Source of the DNA: Stigmatella erecta
Lineage (GTDB): Bacteria > Myxococcota > Myxococcia > Myxococcales > Myxococcaceae
NCBI RefSeq assembly: GCF_900111745.1
Contig: NZ_FOIJ01000009.1
Location: 1-64,000, forward strand
DNA: 64,000 bases
Reading direction: 5' to 3'
Shown here: piece after piece, positions 29,016 to 37,261 of the stretch
Position numbering within the stretch: position 1 is the first letter of the stretch
Layout of the letters: the number at the start of each line of letters is the position of its first letter
The notes under the pieces: generated by a model
Told to the model about the DNA's origin: nothing
Databases searched by the model: none
Seen by the model: only the letters and a program-made list of their open reading frames with translations
Position numbers and translations under genes: made by a program

Positions 29016-30050
29016 CTAATAAAGGTTGTCCTTGTAATCCTTTTCCAAGCCTTTCTTGAGCAGGCCGGAGACGCCTGGAACGGACAGCGCCGCACTCGCC
29101 AATCTGGCTCCTAAGCTGCTCTCCTTGTTGAGCTTGACGTGCTCGATGAACAGCTGGGCTGCCTGGATGCCGTGGGTGGGTGGCTTGACCGGCCACATGC
29201 CGGCGCGGACCAGCGCCGGGCTTTCACGAAGCTGGAGGGCGGCATCGTCGATGGCGGTGACCAGCGCGGGGACCTTGTTCTGAACGGCGAACTGCGACCG
29301 TACCGCCTCGTCGGCGGTGATGCGTGCGGTGCCCGACACATACGCGACGTGCGTTGATCCGGGGATCAGCAGTGTGGCCGCGACGCGCGGCTGGGTGAGG
29401 ATGTTGCGGAAGCTGTCGATGCGGCGGTTCCCCGGACGATCCGCGAACCAAACCCTGTGGGGGTCCAAACGCACCATGGTCCCGGCCGGGTCGCCTTTGG
29501 GGCTTAAATCCGCGCGGCCCTGCGCATCGCTCGTCGCCAGCGCCATGAAGCGGGTGGCGTCGATGAAGGCGGAGGGATTCGACGGCGCCGTCCCATCGGG
29601 CAGGGCCTCCCAGAACCCGGAGCGAATCAACGCCTTGGCACAGTGGCCGTAGCATTCGTGGACGGTGATGCTGATCTCGCCTGGGTGCTGGGCGGAGACG
29701 GTGCCGGTCACGCGCAAAGTCTCGCCAGTACCGGGCAAGAGGAACAGTGCGCCGAAGCCCTGGCCCACTTGCGCGAGCGACGGATCATCGAGCATCGCCG
29801 CCGACAGCCGCAACGTCCGCGCATCGCCGCCGGCGAAGCCCGGCGGACCGCCTCCGAGCGTCACCCCGAGGGTGGTTCCACTTCCGAAGCAGGCGAACAG
29901 CAGCGGCGAGGCGGCGATCCAGCGAAGCGCGCCCGAATCGAGGTGATTGATTACCTTGAGATCCAGCGCTGGCGGTGCCTTGCCGATGATGGCCTCCAGT
30001 TCGTCGAGCGTCTTGATCGATTCGCCCTTTGCTGCGTGCACTCCATCCAT
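29016..30050 (-). CDS. Pyridoxamine 5'-phosphate oxidase-family flavoprotein
   Basis: 344 residues. The second half is a PPOX split barrel: RFMALATSDAQGRADLSPKGDPAGTMVRLD, then VWFADRPGNRRIDSFRNILTQPRVAATLLIPG, a likely FMN site. The first half (about 20-160) has a related but weaker pattern that may be a second barrel. Such proteins reduce or detoxify small molecules using FMN or F420. It is divergent from the AraC regulator, with paired repeats in between, so it is probably that regulator's target. Confidence 0.78.
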   Translation of the reverse strand: MDGVHAAKGESIKTLDELEAIIGKAPPALDLKVINHLDSGALRWIAASPLLFACFGSGTTLGVTLGGGPPGFAGGDARTLRLSAAMLDDPSLAQVGQGFGALFLLPGTGETLRVTGTVSAQHPGEISITVHECYGHCAKALIRSGFWEALPDGTAPSNPSAFIDATRFMALATSDAQGRADLSPKGDPAGTMVRLDPHRVWFADRPGNRRIDSFRNILTQPRVAATLLIPGSTHVAYVSGTARITADEAVRSQFAVQNKVPALVTAIDDAALQLRESPALVRAGMWPVKPPTHGIQAAQLFIEHVKLNKESSLGARLASAALSVPGVSGLLKKGLEKDYKDNLY

Positions 30051-30111
30051 GGACGTCTCCTGTGCGAGGCGTGACGCTAGGACGGCGGACGATTGAGGGC
30101 ATCGCGCGGAT

Positions 30112-30139
30112 CTGCCAAAATATTCGGCAATCCTGCCAA
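30112..30139. promoter_or_regulatory. Paired CTGCCAA direct repeats, likely AraC-family site
   Basis: CTGCCAA occurs at 30112-30118 and 30133-30139, spaced 21 bases start to start (two helical turns on the same face), in a locally AT-rich stretch. It lies between the divergent PPOX and AraC genes, 62 bases upstream of the PPOX start, as expected for an activator site. Confidence 0.45.
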
Positions 30140-30169
30140 CGTCGCGCCAGCGAGCGAGCGACCTACGTC

Positions 30170-30994
30170 ATGCCGATCCTCGATTCGCTGGAGGCTGAGA
30201 ACGATCCGGACCAGGTGCCCCGTCCGGTCGTCGCCTTCGGCCTGGCACTGGAGACGCCGGGCCTTGAGCTCGGCCCTCATCGGCATCGAAAGGCGCAGCT
30301 GCTGCTCACCTTGCGCGGCGTCCTGACCTGCGAAGTGGAGAGCGGCCTGTGGCTGGTGCCGCCGAACTGCGCGATCTGGATTCCTGGAGGTGCGCTACAC
30401 GCGATCAAGGCCTCGGGAACGGTCGAGGGCTATAACGCCTTCATCGAGTCTGCGGCCGACATCGGCTTGCCGGCGAGCTGCTGCACCGTCGCCGTGGCGC
30501 CGCTGCTGCGCGAGGTGCTGATTCGCGCGGCCAGCCTGCCGGTGGACTATCCCGAGGGTGGCCGGGAATCACGTCTCGTCACGCTGCTGCTCGATGAGCT
30601 CGCAGCCGCCCCTGTCGAACGGCTGCACCTGCCCATGCCCGCGAACGAACGGTTGCGCCGGATCATCGACATGATGATCGCCGACCCCGCCGATCGGGGA
30701 ACGATGGCGAGCTGGGCGCGGCGCGCGGGGCTGAGCGAGCGCAGCCTGGCCCGTATCCTGACGCGCGAAACGGGCATGAGCTTCGGGAGGTGGCGCCAGC
30801 AGCTGGCGATCCTGCTCGCGCTGCAATGGATGGCCAAGGGCGCTTCCGTGCAGCAGGTCGCGCTGGACCTGGGCTACGAAAGCGCCGGTAGCTTCGTCAC
30901 GATGTTCCGCAAGGCGCTCGGTACCACGCCGGGCCGCTATATGAGCGCGCTGCGCCGGACCGCGGAGCCCGGAGACGACCCGTCCCACGTCTGA
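30170..30994 (+). CDS. AraC-family transcriptional regulator
   Basis: 274 residues from ATG 30170; an earlier in-frame start at 30029 would lie in the neighbour's 5' end. The N-terminal half is a cupin-like sensor (GLELGPHRHRKAQLLLTLRGVLTCEVESGLWLVPPNCAIWIPGG). The C-terminal half has both HTH motifs (TMASWARRAGLSERSLARILTRETGMSFGRWRQQ; SVQQVALDLGYESAGSFVTMFRKALGTTPGRYM). It matches the AraC type that controls a divergent drug- or oxidant-response gene. Confidence 0.9.
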   Translation: MPILDSLEAENDPDQVPRPVVAFGLALETPGLELGPHRHRKAQLLLTLRGVLTCEVESGLWLVPPNCAIWIPGGALHAIKASGTVEGYNAFIESAADIGLPASCCTVAVAPLLREVLIRAASLPVDYPEGGRESRLVTLLLDELAAAPVERLHLPMPANERLRRIIDMMIADPADRGTMASWARRAGLSERSLARILTRETGMSFGRWRQQLAILLALQWMAKGASVQQVALDLGYESAGSFVTMFRKALGTTPGRYMSALRRTAEPGDDPSHV

Positions 30995-31044
30995 GGCATC
31001 CGCCGCGGCCCTTGCAACGTCCAGACGGCTGCGGCGGCCTTGCT

Positions 31045-32004
31045 TCAGCGCCGGGCCCTGCGGCGCATCAACCCCAAGGCGCCGAACAGACCCACGCCCC
31101 ACATCGCCAGCGAGGGACCATTGGAGGCAGAGCAGGCGATGCCTTCCAGCTCTCCCTGAGCCGCGCCGTCCAGGTTCCATTGCACGGTGGCCGTCTCTTC
31201 GCAGTCCGTGGCACCATCGTACTGGATCTCGGCCCGATGCCCGTCCGTGGTGAGCGTGGTCTTCCCGGAGATCGCCTCCGAGGCGCAAACCTCGGAGTGG
31301 GTTACCTCATCCCGGGTCTCCGCGGAAATGACGCCCGTGTCCGCGTAGCCGATACGCCCCGAGCCGTTCCAGGTACTGGGCTTGGACTGATCCGATCCCT
31401 CGCTGGTAGTGCTTCCCTGGTAATCCACCGCGGAAGACACCGCCTCTGTCGCGCACGTCCCGGAATCGACCGTGACCGCATCCATGACGAGCTGGATGGA
31501 GAATGTCTGCAGTTTCATCCCGGAGGACATTGTCAGGGAGCCATCGTAGACGAGGCTGTGCGTGGCAGTCTTGCCGTCACACGCCACGGGCTCACGGAAG
31601 CCAAAGCCCGAGTAGGTGTAGACGATGCCTCCTCCCGCGTTGATTTTCTCTTCCACCGCGCCCACCCACTCCACGCCATACTTGTCCGTGCAGCCCCCCT
31701 TCTTGTGGGTGACGAGGCCCTGTTGAGTCTCGACAGGGCAGGCGGGATCCGCCTCTCGCGAGCTGTCGGGCCCCGAGCTGATGAGCGAGACGGTGTTGAC
31801 CAGGGTGTAGATATTCGGAGCGCTGGCCTTGAGGGCCCAGTAACGCGCGTCCTCTCCCGTGACCAGGGAGCCCTTCTTGAAGCTGTCCAGCTTCGTGGCG
31901 GCCGGGTTCGGCCCCGGCTCTGGCTCCTGCTCCTCCTTGTCCCCACCACACGCCGCACACAACCACGACATCGCGACCAGCGACAACCAACGTGCCTGCA
32001 TCAC
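31045..32004 (-). CDS. Lipoprotein with MYXO-CTERM-like tail
   Basis: 319 residues. The N-terminus has a signal with lipobox (WLCAACGG, Cys about 19) and a short acidic spacer. The body is a beta-rich extracellular domain with paired cysteines and no recognised family. The C-terminus reads IACSASNGPSLAMWGVGLFGALGLMRRRARR: a cysteine, a hydrophobic helix and an Arg cluster, matching the MYXO-CTERM sorting pattern. If both ends are processed it would be anchored twice. It is single-gene and convergent with the AraC gene. Confidence 0.72.
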   Translation of the reverse strand: MMQARWLSLVAMSWLCAACGGDKEEQEPEPGPNPAATKLDSFKKGSLVTGEDARYWALKASAPNIYTLVNTVSLISSGPDSSREADPACPVETQQGLVTHKKGGCTDKYGVEWVGAVEEKINAGGGIVYTYSGFGFREPVACDGKTATHSLVYDGSLTMSSGMKLQTFSIQLVMDAVTVDSGTCATEAVSSAVDYQGSTTSEGSDQSKPSTWNGSGRIGYADTGVISAETRDEVTHSEVCASEAISGKTTLTTDGHRAEIQYDGATDCEETATVQWNLDGAAQGELEGIACSASNGPSLAMWGVGLFGALGLMRRRARR

Positions 32005-32307
32005 ACCCTCCCCCGGAGGAACTCCGGGACCCGTAGCGGAAAGCCCCCGACGGTCAAGGCCGGATGGAACTGCGGCCAGCGCCCGTCGCGGAGCAGCCTC
32101 TCGACGCGGGCAACGGACCGGTATTCAACGCATTCGCACAGGATGCTCCTCGAAGCGCTCCCCCCAGGAAGGGGGCCCGCCAGGGCAGGGGCGTGCTCAG
32201 GTGCGGCCCCCCAGGGGCAGCGCAGGACATTGATGGCCCCTCCACCTGCCGCTCATGTGCCCTGTGCGATAAGTTATCGGGTCAAATCATTTGATAAAGG
32301 TCAGGCA
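32005..32307. other. Intergenic region, no gene seen
   Basis: 303 bases between divergent genes. The first 240 are GC-rich with no convincing ORF. The last 60 are noticeably AT-richer and hold a palindrome (see 32267-32279) and the ribosome site of the S66 peptidase. The left part must contain the promoter of the lipoprotein. Confidence 0.5.
32267..32279. promoter_or_regulatory. CGATAA-g-TTATCG palindrome before the S66 gene
   Basis: A perfect 6+6 dyad (CGATAA, one base, TTATCG) ends 28 bases before the ATG, where an operator would sit. AT content rises here compared with neighbours. Confidence 0.4.
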
Positions 32308-33363
32308 ATGACGCTTTCAGGCTTGATGGTTCCACCCAGCTTGAAGCCCGGCGACAAGATTGCTGCGGTTTCTCTGTCATGGGGTGGGGCGGGTGAGGAG
32401 AGGCTTCGCGCGCGCTACGAGGCTGGCAAGAAGCAGCTGCAGGACACATTCGGCGTACAGGTGGTTGAAATGCCGAACACGCTCAAAGGCGCGAATTACA
32501 TCTATCACAATCCGCAGGCGCGGGTTGATGACCTGCATCAAGCTTTTGAGGACAACGAGATCAAAGCGGTCATCAGCTGCATTGGGGGCGACGATTCCGT
32601 CCGATTGATTGACAGGATTGATTTGAAAGTCCTCCGCGCCCACCCCAAGGTGTTCATGGGGTACTCTGACACGACGGTATCTCATTTTGTCTGCCTGAAA
32701 GCCGGGCTGCGCAGCTACTACGGCCCTTCCATACTGTCAGGTTTCGCCGAAAACACCGGCATGCATGATTACCTGATCCAATCTGTGCAAAGGACAGTGT
32801 TTTCCGGAAACGTCATCGGTACCATCGAAAACAGCAAGGAAGGCTGGACAAGCGAGCACTTGGAGTGGGATGTGCCCGGAAATCAGAGCATCAAACGCAA
32901 GATGCATCCGCCAATGGAGTGGCGGTTTCTGCAAGGCAAAACCGTGGTCACGGGACGGCTGCTGGGCGGATGTACCGACGTGCTGCCGATGATTGTCGGC
33001 ACCTCGGTGTGGCCCGACGTCGATACCTGGAAGGATGCCATCCTGTTCCTGGAGAATTCCGAGGAAGCCATGTCGCCCGGCACTTTCCTATCCACGCTGC
33101 GCAATTTGGGCGCACAAGGCATCGTGGACAGGCTCAGCGGCATCTTGTTTTCACGGCCAAGCCATGTGGCGGCTGAAAAATTCGCCGAATATGAAGACAT
33201 GCTTCTGAAAGCCTGCGCGGAGTATGGAAGGCAGGATTTGCCGATCATCACCCGCATGGATTTCGGGCACACCGATCCGATGTTCGTGATCCCGCTCGGC
33301 GCCAAGGCAACGATTGACCCGGTCGCGAAGCGGTTTTCCATCGACGAGCCGGGTTGCCGCTGA
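32308..33363 (+). CDS. S66 peptidase, MccF-like (LD-carboxypeptidase family)
   Basis: 351 residues from ATG 32308 with AAAGG 7 bases upstream. The catalytic set is visible: the nucleophile elbow GYSDTT (Ser about 120), Glu in LFLENSEEAMSPGTF and His in RMDFGHTDPMFVIPLG. The length and ENSEE-type loop are closer to MccF, which detoxifies microcin C-type aminoacyl nucleotides, than to the about 300-residue LdcA of peptidoglycan recycling. Base use is clearly lower in GC than neighbours (codons such as GAT, AAA, TCT), a sign of transfer. No microcin genes are adjacent, so it may be a stand-alone immunity or self-defence gene. Confidence 0.83.
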   Translation: MTLSGLMVPPSLKPGDKIAAVSLSWGGAGEERLRARYEAGKKQLQDTFGVQVVEMPNTLKGANYIYHNPQARVDDLHQAFEDNEIKAVISCIGGDDSVRLIDRIDLKVLRAHPKVFMGYSDTTVSHFVCLKAGLRSYYGPSILSGFAENTGMHDYLIQSVQRTVFSGNVIGTIENSKEGWTSEHLEWDVPGNQSIKRKMHPPMEWRFLQGKTVVTGRLLGGCTDVLPMIVGTSVWPDVDTWKDAILFLENSEEAMSPGTFLSTLRNLGAQGIVDRLSGILFSRPSHVAAEKFAEYEDMLLKACAEYGRQDLPIITRMDFGHTDPMFVIPLGAKATIDPVAKRFSIDEPGCR

Positions 33364-33435
33364 GCCGGCCTCACCCGGGCCGCGCCGGGGGACTGACCCC
33401 TCGCGCGGCCCGGAACTGGCTCCCATCGAGGGGCG

Positions 33436-34872
33436 TTACGGCCGCCAGAGGTAGGGCGGCGCGACGGTCACGTCCGCCGTGTTCGAGGCGGCCGGGGTGT
33501 TTGGCTCGACGAAGCCGAAGTAGGTGCCGCTCGACTTGTTCGTGCCCACGCCTCGGTACTCGATGTCGCCGATGAGCTGCACCGTGCCCGAGATCGACTG
33601 CTGGCCCTCGTAGAAGCCGAGCGGGTAGAACGTGGAGGCGGCCCGCGCCGAGCCACTCACGCTGAAGCCGTTCGTCAGCACGGATAGCCCGGTGACGGTG
33701 CCGCCGGAGACGGTGCCCGACAGGACGGTCGCGTGGTCCTCAATGCGCGCCGAGCCGCTCACGGTACCGCCGAGCACCTGCGCGTAGGGGCCCACGTACA
33801 CGCTCGCCGGAACGCTGCTGAGGGCGCAGCCGCCGCCGTTCGGGTGACGGCGCGTTCCCGAAGGACAGGCGTCCTGGGCGCCATTGCGGAAACCCTCGGG
33901 CCAGGCGTTGGCGAGCTGCACCATCCAGGGGTAGCGGTGGAGGGTGTTGTACATCTGGTCCCAGACGATCTGCTTCTGCACCGCGGGCGTGCCGACCACG
34001 ACCAGGAAGAGCGACTCCCCGGGCTGGATTCAGAACTCGAGCGAGGCGTCCGAGCCCCGCTGCAGGGTGCTGTAGCGCGGCGTGGTGATGGCGCTGTCCG
34101 TGGCGACGAGGCCCCAGCGCCAATCGGAGTCCGCGCCACCCTGCGTCACGCCCCGGAAGGTGACGGTCACGCTCGTGGCACCCGCGTCCGGGTAGAGCCG
34201 CACGATGTTGTAGCCCCATCGCTGCGGTGCCCACGCGCCCGGCGTCACGAAGCGGCGACGGGCTGCGTAATCCCCGTCCAGCGGCTCGAGCTGGGTCAGG
34301 CGCAGGCGCTGCTCCGGCCGCGACTTGGCGGTGATCGAGCCATACCGGGAGCGGTAGGTGGGGCCCTGATTGCCGCCGGCGGTGGGGGGCGGATCCTTGT
34401 AATCCCAGGTCACGTTGTGCATCGCCCACTCACCGAAGAAGTCATTCAGCTGGCTGATGGTCCAGCCCTGTGTCTTCATGATCTGCGAGAAGGGATCGTT
34501 GCTCGGGCTGCTCGTCCAGAGCTCGTTGACGGCGCTGTAGCAGGACTTGTCCTTGAGGAACTCCATGAACTGCCAGTTGCAGTAGCGGTCACGCGTCGAG
34601 CCCAGATAGACGTGCGGCGCGTTCACGGACTCGTCAGGTTGCAGAGCGGCTCCTTGAAGAAGATCGGCGGGGGTACAGGCGGGAGGAGACGTCGGGCAGC
34701 TCGTCGCCTAGGTGGTCGTCGTGGTGCCGGGATCACAGGCGAGCACCTTCTGGGCCTCCGCCTGGCGTCCCTCACCGGCCTCTGTCAACGCTTCATCCTG
34801 AAGACACCCGGTCCCCACGATACCCATCACGAGCAGCAGGGCAGAGGGACGCAAACGCCCATCGATGAACAT
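33436..34872 (-). pseudogene. Svx-like (DUF6055-type) secreted protein with two in-frame stops
   Basis: One minus frame runs from ATG 34872 to 33436 but is cut by TAG at 34708-34710 and TGA at 34030-34032. It starts as a lipoprotein (LLLVMGIVGTGC), then CDPGTTTTT-stop-ATSCPTSPPACTPADLL, then NAPHVYLGSTRDRYCNWQFMEF...RRRFVTPGAWAPQRWGYNIVRLYPDAG...SLEF-stop-IQPGESLFLVVVGTPAVQ and a beta-helix-like C-terminus (GGTVSGSARIEDHATVLSGTVSGG). The order resembles Svx/AvrXca-type secreted proteins; part of the N-terminal domain between LLQG and NAPH seems missing. Reading stays in frame across both stops, so it is a recent pseudogene or has sequence errors. Confidence 0.72.
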
Positions 34873-35075
34873 GCTCTCATTCCTCCGTTGTCGTTTGTCC
34901 GCGGCGGGAGGTCTACACCATTTCATCTTCCTGCCGGACAAGGGAGCGCTTCCTCGCGGTCAAGAAGAGCGGACAGGGACGTGTCCTCCGGGAGCGGGGT
35001 GAACGCCATCGGCTCACATCCTTCCTGTCGGCCTTCTGCCTCAGAGGACCGTGGAGCACTCGAAAGGCAGGAGCC

Positions 35076-35909
35076 ATGGATGGCGTTGCAAAGAGGATTC
35101 GCTGGTCGCGTTTCCTGCACGAGGACTCCCGCCGGGGGGTGATTGTCCCCATCGACCATGGGCTCACCCTGGGGCCCATTCAAGGGTTGGAGAGCCTGGA
35201 GCAGATCGGACGATGGATCCGCCACCCGGTCATCACGGGGGTCCTTGCCCACAAGGGGTTGATCGAGCGGCTGGTGGATCAAGGACTGCTCCGGCGCCAG
35301 GGGGTGATGGTTCACCTCAATGGAATGACTTCGCTGTCGTCCACGCCGAACCGCAAGGAGATTCTGACCTCGGTGGAGCGAGCGCTTCGCCTCGGCGCGG
35401 ACGCGGTCTCCCTACAGCTCAACTTCGACGGGACGAACGACGCCTCGAACCTGGTCATGCTGGGCAGGGCGGTGGACGAGGCCCACGACGAGGGGCTGCC
35501 GGTGCTGGCCATGGTCTACGACAAGACCGAGCCTGCCCGGGAAGAGCAGCGTCTGCTGCGGATGCGCCACCTCATGCGCGCCTGCGTCGAGCTGGGCGCG
35601 GATGCCCTCAAGATCGCCGCGCCCGCCAGACTCGCCCTGTTGCCGGTCCTGCTGGATGGCATCCAGGAGCACACCGCGGTCTTCTTCGCGGGCGGTTCCA
35701 AGTGCTCGGACGAGGAATTCCTCGCCCTGACCCAGGAGGCGGTGGCCTGCGGTGCCACCGGCCTGTGTGTCGGACGAAACGTCTTCCAGCGCGAACGGCC
35801 GTCGCTGCTTCTCGACCGGGTGTGGGACCTCCTGCAGGGGGACCCTGCCGCCAGCAGCCAGGGGGCCGCCGCCTTCCTGACCCAGGGCTTCAGTGAAGCC
35901 GTGAAATGA
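35076..35909 (+). CDS. ADH-synthase-like class I aldolase (GriI-type, 3,4-AHBA pathway)
   Basis: 277 residues; GCAGGAG precedes the ATG. It belongs to the DeoC/FbaB-like family of archaeal ADH synthase and GriI: VIVPIDHGLTLGPI near 23-36, the Schiff-base lysine in ELGADALKIAAP (Lys 179), and the phosphate loop VFFAGGSKCSDEEF and ATGLCVGRNVFQ. GriI condenses aspartate semialdehyde with dihydroxyacetone phosphate; the archaeal enzymes use other substrates. Being followed by a DHQS-II homologue and aspartate kinase fits the GriI role and the route to 3-amino-4-hydroxybenzoate. It is first in a seven-gene operon. No promoter was recognised upstream. Confidence 0.85.
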   Translation: MDGVAKRIRWSRFLHEDSRRGVIVPIDHGLTLGPIQGLESLEQIGRWIRHPVITGVLAHKGLIERLVDQGLLRRQGVMVHLNGMTSLSSTPNRKEILTSVERALRLGADAVSLQLNFDGTNDASNLVMLGRAVDEAHDEGLPVLAMVYDKTEPAREEQRLLRMRHLMRACVELGADALKIAAPARLALLPVLLDGIQEHTAVFFAGGSKCSDEEFLALTQEAVACGATGLCVGRNVFQRERPSLLLDRVWDLLQGDPAASSQGAAAFLTQGFSEAVK

Positions 35910-36004
35910 CATCTCCGAAGTCACGAATCCTTTCCCATCACTCTCTCTCAAGGGCCGCGCAACGGGCCGTTCAGCGCGCGGAGTCCTCGTCATCAGGAGC
36001 AAGC

Positions 36005-37249
36005 ATGAGCACCCCAGACACCGTCATCAACATGAGCGAAGCCGTCACCATGCACAAACGCGAGCGGATCCGGCTCGAGCGTTTGGAGGGAGGCCGGAAC
36101 CGGTCCGAGGAGTCCAACGCCCTCATGGTCTGGTTTGACTCGCAGGGGCTGTCCACCCCTCAGGACCACGAGGGCTTGATCGCGCGGCTGACGAACCTGC
36201 CGTACACCGGCATCGTCCTCTACCCGGACAACCTGGCCGCGCTTGCCCCCGCCATCCCCGCGCGCATGCTCACGGTCTTTCATGCCGGACGCGCCGAGGA
36301 TCTGGAGCAGCTTTCCTTGCTTCACCCCCGGGAGGCCGTGGTGGCCAGCCCGGATGTGCAGGTGCTGGCGAAGGCGGCGGAGCAGGGGCTGAAGACGTGC
36401 TACCGGGCCTACGTGGATGATGGGGAGAGCCTGCATCAATCCATCCAGGAGGGCTGCCGCCACGCCTATTTGATGATCCGCTTCAGGGATCCCACCAACA
36501 TTCCGTTGGAGCTGGTGATCGCCTCGCTGCAGGCCACGAACACCGTGCTCATCAAGGAGATCAGCACGCCCACGGACGTGGATGATGCCATCGTCACCCT
36601 GGGGGTGATGGAGGTGGGCGCGGACGGGGTCATGTTCTCGCCGCGAGCCCACGGCGCGCTGAGTGATTTCGTCTCGCGCTTGGGCCGGCTGGAGCGCACG
36701 GCGGTGCAGCTGGAGGTGGCCACCCTGGTGCGCAGCACGCCCATCGGCATGGGCTATCGCAGCTGCATTGACACCACCACGCTCTTCTCGCCCACGGAGG
36801 GCATCCTGGTGGGCTCCACGTCCCAGGGCGGGCTGCTGTGCTGCCCGGAGGTCTTCTTCCTGCCGTACATGGAACTGAGGCCCTTCCGGGTGAACGCCGG
36901 CGCCGTCCATAGCTACGTCTACAACTTCGGCAACCGCACGGATTACATGAGCGAGTTGAGGGCGGGTTCGCCCTTGATGCTGGTCGACCGCACCGGGAGC
37001 ACGCGCCGCTCCAGCGTGGGCCGGATGAAGACGGAGATGCGGCCCTTGCGCCTCATCGAGGCCCGGTTCCAGAGCGGCGAGTGCATCAACGTCATCATGC
37101 AGGACGACTGGCACGTCCGGATTTTCTCGGACGAGGCCAAGCCGCTGAACATCACCGAGCTGAAGCCCGGGGACCAGCTGCTCGGCCACAGGGCCCTGCC
37201 GGGACGGCACGTGGGCATCAAGGTCGACGAGCACATCATCGAAACTTGA
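36005..37249 (+). CDS. 3-dehydroquinate synthase II homologue (GriH-type)
   Basis: 414 residues from ATG 36005, with AGGAG 5 bases upstream. An ATG at 35906 overlaps the aldolase stop (ATGA) but adds an unlikely Ser/Arg-rich leader. The AroB'-type pattern is clear: MVWFDSQGLSTPQDHEGLIARL, LIKEISTPTDVDDAIVTLGVMEVGADGVMFSP, and the C-terminal half with TTLFSPTEGILVGSTSQGGLLCCPEVFFLPYMELRPFRVNAGAVHSYV...YMSELRAGSPLMLVD. In GriH this enzyme cyclises the C7 product of GriI to 3-amino-4-hydroxybenzoate. It is separate from the shikimate AroB and would have no reason to sit beside aspartate kinase otherwise. Confidence 0.86.
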   Translation: MSTPDTVINMSEAVTMHKRERIRLERLEGGRNRSEESNALMVWFDSQGLSTPQDHEGLIARLTNLPYTGIVLYPDNLAALAPAIPARMLTVFHAGRAEDLEQLSLLHPREAVVASPDVQVLAKAAEQGLKTCYRAYVDDGESLHQSIQEGCRHAYLMIRFRDPTNIPLELVIASLQATNTVLIKEISTPTDVDDAIVTLGVMEVGADGVMFSPRAHGALSDFVSRLGRLERTAVQLEVATLVRSTPIGMGYRSCIDTTTLFSPTEGILVGSTSQGGLLCCPEVFFLPYMELRPFRVNAGAVHSYVYNFGNRTDYMSELRAGSPLMLVDRTGSTRRSSVGRMKTEMRPLRLIEARFQSGECINVIMQDDWHVRIFSDEAKPLNITELKPGDQLLGHRALPGRHVGIKVDEHIIET

Positions 37250-37261
37250 GAGGGCGCCGCC

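Noticed and set aside
34030-34032. TGA in the Svx-like frame read as selenocysteine
   Set aside because: A second stop of another type (TAG at 34708-34710) interrupts the same frame, no SECIS-like hairpin was seen, and family members do not need a Sec at this site.
35906-36004. ATGA-overlapping start for the DHQS-II homologue
   Set aside because: The extra 33 residues are Ser/Arg-rich and unlike the family; ATG 36005 has a good AGGAG ribosome site.
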